Positions 59,993-64,000 of a DNA stretch of 64,000 nucleotides are shown here, one piece after another. The stretch lies in contig CBDFIL010000003.1 in the NCBI GenBank assembly GCA_965248075.1, positions 248,001 to 312,000 on the forward strand, written 5' to 3'. This stretch comes from VXNE01 sp965248075 (GTDB lineage Bacteria; Pseudomonadota; Gammaproteobacteria; Pseudomonadales; Azotimanducaceae). The stretch's first letter is position 1; every line of letters starts with the position of its first letter. The notes below the pieces were generated by a model that worked only from the letters and a program-made list of their open reading frames with translations, did no database searches and was not told the DNA's origin. A program made the translations under genes and the position numbers.

Positions 59993-60255
59993 CTCCGGTC
60001 CTCCACGCTGTCCAACCAACGCATCGGGCGGAGCCGCGACGGTACGCTCACTCTCGCATGCGGGGTCGCGGATAGCCACGCCACCAGCGTCAGAACGCCG
60101 ATCACGACTCGGGCCAGACTTCCATGCGGGCCGCAGCACCACTGGCCGAAACGGCCTCTGTGCCCGACGTGAAGGCATCATCGCCGCGTCCGCGTCGGCG
60201 CACAACGCCACATTTGTTCCCTGCGCGTCCGCGCACCGGAGCCCCGGGGTGGAAA
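59993..60255 (-). ncRNA. IS110-B non-coding leader, candidate bridge-RNA region
   Basis: 263 bp without a coding frame lie between the element end and the transposase start. IS110-type elements express a structured bridge RNA from this position, pairing with both target and donor. Several short inverted repeats are visible (for example GGCCGAAACGGCC near 60148). I could not derive the guide loops. The call rests on position and family knowledge, not on a recognised motif. Confidence 0.35.
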
Positions 60256-60343
60256 CTTCCATGCAAGGACGGCGTGGCTGGGCCGGAGGCGCGCCGGTGC
60301 GTAACGAGCTTGCGAGCGAGCGCCGGGCCGGCTATGGGGCGCT
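60256..60343. repeat. Two-hairpin dispersed repeat, copy D (right part)
   Basis: CTTCCATG followed by GCGTGGCTGGGCCGGAGGC matches 83-121 of copy A with few differences. The hairpin-2 position has GGCGC and GCGCC around a Gly/Ala-codon-like loop, and the end is GGCTATGGGGCGCT (60330-60343). IS110-B lies immediately to the left. Confidence 0.65.
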
Positions 60344-60566
60344 ACAACCCTGCGATGCTCGAGAAGTCGTGACGATCTTTCGGGCGGTCAACAACTTCGT
60401 GTTCGTCGGCGACGACGGGGCGACGCCGGCGATGCGGCTGGGACTCGCCCAGGAGCCGCGTTCGTAGCTGCAGCCGGGGCACTTCCAGGGGCGGGGCAAT
60501 CTCTGGCCCGATTGCATTCGTCGGACATTGGCGCACCATAAGACGGCTACCGGCCCGGAAAAGATC
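60344..60566 (+). other. Gene fragment and leader between repeat D and the DUF3604 gene
   Basis: The plus frame REVVTIFRAVNNFVFVGDDG to PAMRLGLAQEPRS (stop at about 60465-60467) looks like the 3' end of a coding sequence truncated by the repeat. I do not recognise the family. The remaining 100 bp form the leader of the DUF3604 gene and show no clear promoter. Confidence 0.3.
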
Positions 60567-62428
60567 ATGGAGACGAACCCGTTGGGCGCCCGATGGGCGC
60601 TGACCCTTCTCGTGGCGCTCTCGCATGCAGTGGTTGCCGCAGACACCGACACGCCGCGACGTTCCGCGTTCTTCGGCGATCTGCACATCCACACCATGTA
60701 CTCGTTCGATGCGTTCACGGACAGCGTCCGAACGACGCCGGACCATGCCTATCGCTACGCGAAAGGAGAGCCCATTCCTCATCCGGACGGCAGCACCATC
60801 CGGCTGTCGGGGGCGCCGCTCGACTTTCTCGCGGTAACCGACCATGCCGAGTACCTGGGGGTGCACGCGGCGCTGCTCGACCCGGACAGCGTGTCCTACG
60901 GCCATCCAGACACGTCACGCGTGCTCCCGGACGAGTCGCTGTCGCTCGCCGAGTACTACGCGTACCAGCAAAGCATGCGCAAGTTCGTGAGGGGAGGAGC
61001 GGAAATCGCTGGCAAGCCGGTGATCTCGTGGGCATGGCGGAAGATCGTCGAAGCCGCTGAGCGGCACGACGACCCTGGCCGTTTCACGGCGCTGATCGGC
61101 TACGAGTACTCGCTCGCGCCGGGTGTCCGTCACCTGCACCGGAACGTGATCTTCCGCGGTTCCGAGGTTCCCGAGTGGCCCTTCAGCGCCCGGGACTCCA
61201 CGAATCCCGCCGATCTGTGGGCATGGCTCGACAGGCTGCGCGCCCGTGGCATCGAGGCGATGGGCATTCCGCACAACATGAACCAGAGCGACGGTCTCGC
61301 CTTCATGGAGACCACCTGGAAGGGCGAGCCGATCGACGCGGACTTCGCCGCGGCCCGGATGCGCAACGAGCCCGTGGTCGAGGTGACCCAAAAGAAAGGC
61401 ACCTCCGAGACCCATCCATCCCTCTCGCCGAACGACGAGTGGGCGGACTTCCAGATTGTCCAGTACTACCTGAACAAGGCGGACAACAAGGATCCGATCA
61501 GCGTCTTCAAGGGGGGCTACCTGCGCGACGCGCTCAAGACTGGCCTCGAGTTCGAGGAGCGCAGCGGCTTCAACCCCTATAGGCTGCGCGACGGGTGCCT
61601 CGTCGGGGCGAGCGCTTCGGTGAACCCCTATACAGCCACGTTGCGGCCGGGTCGTTCGAGGAGGATCGGCGCTTCACCAGCCGGGCGAACACCCCGCAGG
61701 CGCGCGGCTCCGCCTATGACCCGGACCGGGACTCCTGGGAGGGATTCTGGACGCCGCGCAGGGCGACCCACGGCACCGGCGGGCTGGCAGCCGTGTGGGC
61801 CGACGGGAACACCCGGTCCGCCATCTACGACGCCATGCGACGCCGCGAATCGTTCGCCACCTCGGGGCCTCGTATCCGCGTCCGCTTCTTCGGCGGGTTC
61901 GACCTCGACGGGGCATTGGCGGACGCAGCGGATCCCATCGCCGCGGCCTACCGGCACGGCGTTCCGATGGGCGGCGCGCTGTCCGAGCCCGATGGCCAAG
62001 CACCGAGTTTCCTCGTCATCGCACTGCGCGATCCCGCATCAGGCTGGCTACAGCGGGCCCAGGTCATCAAGGGCTGGATAGAGGATGGCGAGGCGCGTGA
62101 GCGGGTGTTCGACGTCGCCTGTTCGGATGGCCTGACCCCGGACCCGGACACTCATCGTTGCGGCGACAACGGCGCCCGGGTGAACCTCGCGGACTGCTCC
62201 GTCAGCCGGGACATGGGGGCCACCCAGTTGCAGACGGTGTGGACGGATCCCGAATTCGATACCGCCCAACGTGCGTTCTACTACGTGCGCGTACTCGAGA
62301 ACCCGAGCTGCCGCTGGTCGACCTGGGATGCCCTGCGTGTCGGCATTCCGCCGAACCCGGACCTGGCGGCGACGATCCAGGAGCGGGCCTGGAGTTCCTC
62401 GATCTGGTACGCCCCGGAGGACGAGTGA
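60567..62428 (+). pseudogene. DUF3604 family protein, frameshifted
   Basis: A signal peptide (ARWALTLLVALSHAVVAA) is followed by a PHP-like metal site: RRSAFFGDLHIHTMYSFDAF and LDFLAVTDHAEYLGVH, later GRFTALIGYEYSLAPGVRHLHRNVIF and GIPHNMNQSDGLAF. These are typical of secreted DUF3604 proteins, a predicted metal-dependent hydrolase group of unknown substrate. The first frame reads through GFNPYRLRDG and LVGASASVNPY at about 61620 and then stops resembling the family. Family sequence resumes in another frame (SHVAAGSFEEDRRFTSR) and runs to 62428 (SIWYAPEDE). A one-base change near 61610-61635 would explain this. It could be a real pseudogene or a base-calling error. Confidence 0.75.
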
Positions 62429-62772
62429 TCGTGAACCATGTACTCCTTCGATGCTCCGATGAGCAGCGTGCCGGCGCGAGCGCTTACGGCTAATCCCCGT
62501 CTCCTGCCGGCACGCTGCGGAGCGTGCGAATGACGCCTACCGGGATGTCCCTTCGGGATTCGGTCCCGACGCCCTTGCCGGGCCCTCGACGAGCAGATTG
62601 TCCTGTTGGCGGGCGATGATCCCTCGACAGTCCGTACTCGGTCAGGGACATCTGGAAGCGGGTGGAGGACCCTGCCAGATTCGGGGCTACGCTTGCGCCG
62701 GGGGCTTGCGCCATTGAATATGGCGGTACATCCCTGTACCGCCAGGGAACCTCTGATCAATCAGAGCTTCCC
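62429..62772. other. Intergenic region with three inverted repeats
   Basis: No convincing gene. A 13-bp inverted repeat (62463-62475 with 62516-62528, arms GCAGCGTGCCGGC and GCCGGCACGCTGC) follows the DUF3604 gene. A 9-bp hairpin (62721-62729 with 62736-62744) and the CTCTGATCAATCAGAG palindrome (62745-62772) follow the stop of the leftward TonB-dependent receptor. They probably terminate the two convergent genes. Confidence 0.45.
62745..62772. repeat. CTCTGATCAATCAGAG palindrome, second copy
   Basis: GGGAACCTCTGAT, CA centre, ATCAGAGCTTCCC: a 13-bp stem with one mismatch, ending one base before the TAA (62773-62775) of the leftward receptor gene. The 17-nt core is identical to that at 13608-13624. 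Confidence 0.65.
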
Positions 62773-64000
62773 TTATCGCGAGTACCGCACCGACACCCCC
62801 CAGGTCCTCGGCGGCGCGAAATGCGAGAGCGTGCCACCGGTGGTCGCATTGGGCGTGTGCATCGCGACGTACTCCTCGTCGGCGATGTTCTCCACGAAGC
62901 CCATCACACGCACGGCACCCGCCCCACGTCCCCCCGGAACCCACATCAGCCGCGCATTGGTCAGGCCGAAGGCGTCCTGGCGGGCGAAATCGTTGTTGAA
63001 GACGGTGTGGTAGTGGTCGCCCGTGTGCGCATATTCGCCGCGGGCCGTGAGCATGCCGCCGCCGGCCAGCGGGAAGTCGTACTCGGCGCTCAGCGTCGCC
63101 TTCAGATCCGGCGCCCGTAACAGGTCGTTCCCTTTCAGCTGCTGCAGACAGCTGAGGCCCCCGGCATCGCAGTCCATCCCGATATGTGGATTGAGCGGGT
63201 CCGTCGACGTGAAGTCCAGAAACGTTGCCTTCAGCCACGAGATGGAACCCTCGAGACGGAACCGGTCCGTCGCAAGCCACAGCAACTCCGCCTCCAACCC
63301 ATAGGTCTTCGCGTCCGTGGCGTTTTCGGCGACCGACGCGTTGTTGACGAACAGCCGCGCCTGGAAGTCCGAGTAGTCGTAGTAGAAGGCCGACAGGTTG
63401 ATCTGCATCGTGTTGTTCAGGAAACGCGACTTGCTGCCGAGTTCCAGCGCCACCAGCGTCTCGGGGTCGAAGCCGTTGCCGCAGGTGCCGCCGTTGAACC
63501 CGCCGGACTTGAATCCGGTGGAGACGGAGCCGTACACCATCGTGTCCGCCGACAGGTCGTAGTCGAGACCGGCCTTGCCCGTGATCTCGCTCCACTCGTC
63601 CGTCACCTGGAGGCCCAGGCAGAAATCCCCGCCGAGGTTGTTCAGCACGCTCTGGGTGTAGTCCTTGATGTCTTCGGTCCAGCGGATGCCCGCGGTGCCC
63701 CGCAGCCGGTCGGAGAAGCTGTACGTTGTCTGGCCGTACACCGCCTTGGACGTCGTCTCCTGGAATATCTGAAACTGCAGGAACGGCACTGCCGAGGGCG
63801 TGCCGTCCAGCTTGCTCCCGAACGCCGCCAGCGAACCCGGGGGCAGCGGACCGCCCAGGCCCCCGAAGATGCCAAAGATGGCCTCGAAGGTCGCCTGGAG
63901 CGCCGGCAACTCGTAGTCCCACAGCTCCTCGATCTCGGAGCTGTAGTAGTAGACCCCCGCGATCCAGTCCCAGCGCGCGGCGCTGCCGCTCAGCGTGAAC
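62773..64000 (-). CDS. TonB-dependent receptor, C-terminal part (continues beyond the window)
   Basis: The frame is open to the window end (FTLSGSAARWDWIAGVYYYSSE at the edge). YGQTTYSFSDRLRGTAGIRWTEDIKDYTQ, TGKAGLDYDLSADTMVYGSVSTGFKSGGFNGG, LELGSKSRFLNNTMQINLSAFYYDYSDFQAR and FVENIADEEYVAMHTPNA, with the terminal APPRTWGVSVRYSR, are the barrel strands and C-terminal signature of TonB-dependent outer-membrane receptors. It would import a siderophore, vitamin or carbohydrate with TonB energy. The plug domain, TonB box and signal peptide lie outside the window. The ligand is unknown. Confidence 0.88.
   Translation of the reverse strand, partial: FTLSGSAARWDWIAGVYYYSSEIEELWDYELPALQATFEAIFGIFGGLGGPLPPGSLAAFGSKLDGTPSAVPFLQFQIFQETTSKAVYGQTTYSFSDRLRGTAGIRWTEDIKDYTQSVLNNLGGDFCLGLQVTDEWSEITGKAGLDYDLSADTMVYGSVSTGFKSGGFNGGTCGNGFDPETLVALELGSKSRFLNNTMQINLSAFYYDYSDFQARLFVNNASVAENATDAKTYGLEAELLWLATDRFRLEGSISWLKATFLDFTSTDPLNPHIGMDCDAGGLSCLQQLKGNDLLRAPDLKATLSAEYDFPLAGGGMLTARGEYAHTGDHYHTVFNNDFARQDAFGLTNARLMWVPGGRGAGAVRVMGFVENIADEEYVAMHTPNATTGGTLSHFAPPRTWGVSVRYSR

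Larger units (their letters stand above)
58347..60255 (-). mobile_element. IS110-family element B, split by a MITE-like insertion
   Basis: It lies exactly between two copies of CTTCCATG (58339-58346 and 60256-60263) that belong to the 3' arm of hairpin 1 of repeat copy D. It carries a leftward transposase in two parts, a 58-bp tail and a 263-bp non-coding leader (59993-60255). Without the internal insertion it is about 1.63 kb, usual for IS110. Confidence 0.75.

Noticed and set aside
58405..60000. Two independent IS110 elements at 58.4-58.9 and 59.2-60.0 kb
   Set aside because: The two parts carry complementary halves of one transposase in the same direction and are separated only by a MITE-like element with perfect inverted ends.
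62520..62720. Small coding frames in the gap between the DUF3604 gene and the receptor
   Set aside because: Composition is Arg/Pro-rich frame noise, there is no ribosome binding site, and inverted repeats account for much of the sequence.

Overview
The window is GC-rich, gene-dense bacterial chromosome, most likely from a gammaproteobacterium. The reasons are an Enterobacteria-type yjfI/pspA/yjfK/DUF350 cluster, an MsrA, a GlsB/YeaQ-type membrane protein, an MnmH and a type I IPP isomerase. There is no phage, plasmid or CRISPR signature and I found no rRNA or tRNA. The species cannot be named. Many genes fit a metabolically broad environmental or host-associated heterotroph: CoA transferase, three enoyl-CoA hydratases, a Baeyer-Villiger monooxygenase, an LLM-class oxidoreductase and an aldo/keto reductase.

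Layout. 1-8.5 kb: a broken SDR gene split by a small repeat, a cupin, an alpha/beta hydrolase with an O-acetylhomoserine sulfhydrylase-type enzyme, a probable selenocysteine-containing AhpD-like protein (in-frame UGA at the second position of the CxxC site), a TIGR01777 epimerase with a GbsR/MarR regulator, a thioesterase, a Nudix hydrolase and a YegD-like Hsp70. 8.6-12.8 kb: msrA, a repeat-rich lipoprotein, mnmH (tRNA 2-selenouridine synthase) and a PPOX-fold protein. 12.7-21.5 kb: acyl-CoA genes (hydratases, fused family III CoA transferase), a LysR regulator facing two enoyl-CoA hydratases, a HigBA-type toxin-antitoxin pair and an aldo/keto reductase. 21.6-30 kb: a nucleotide pyrophosphatase-type phosphodiesterase, ileS, a truncated PIN gene, a VapBC pair, an LLM oxidoreductase and an AmpG-like MFS protein.

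30.1-37.8 kb: a leftward envelope-stress and polyamine cluster: speD, a lipoprotein, a DUF350 protein, a membrane-anchored spermidine synthase-like protein, yjfI, pspA, yjfK, a small unknown and a Band-7 protein. A promoter with a palindrome between its -35 and -10 lies just before yjfI. 37.9-46 kb: a giant surface or outer-membrane protein gene (Calx-beta, DUF11, SdrD-B, two OmpA domains, then a probable beta-barrel), decapitated by an IS3-family insertion and frameshifted. 46-53 kb: MATE and MFS transporters, a GlsB-type protein, a hydrolase, idi and a Baeyer-Villiger monooxygenase.

53.4-60.3 kb is a nested transposon island: an internally deleted IS630, an IS110 transposase split by an IS66 element with a perfect 8-bp target duplication, and a second IS110 split by a MITE-like element. 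Both IS110 copies sit in hairpin arms of a dispersed two-hairpin repeat that also occurs at 37-165 and 36150-36297. The window ends with a frameshifted DUF3604 gene and the 3' part of a TonB-dependent receptor.

The most notable points are the probable selenoprotein (supported by mnmH nearby), the two-hairpin repeat used as an IS110 landing site, a set of -10 boxes placed 6-7 nt before start codons (probable leaderless transcripts), and the PspA/polyamine cluster with its operator-like palindrome.
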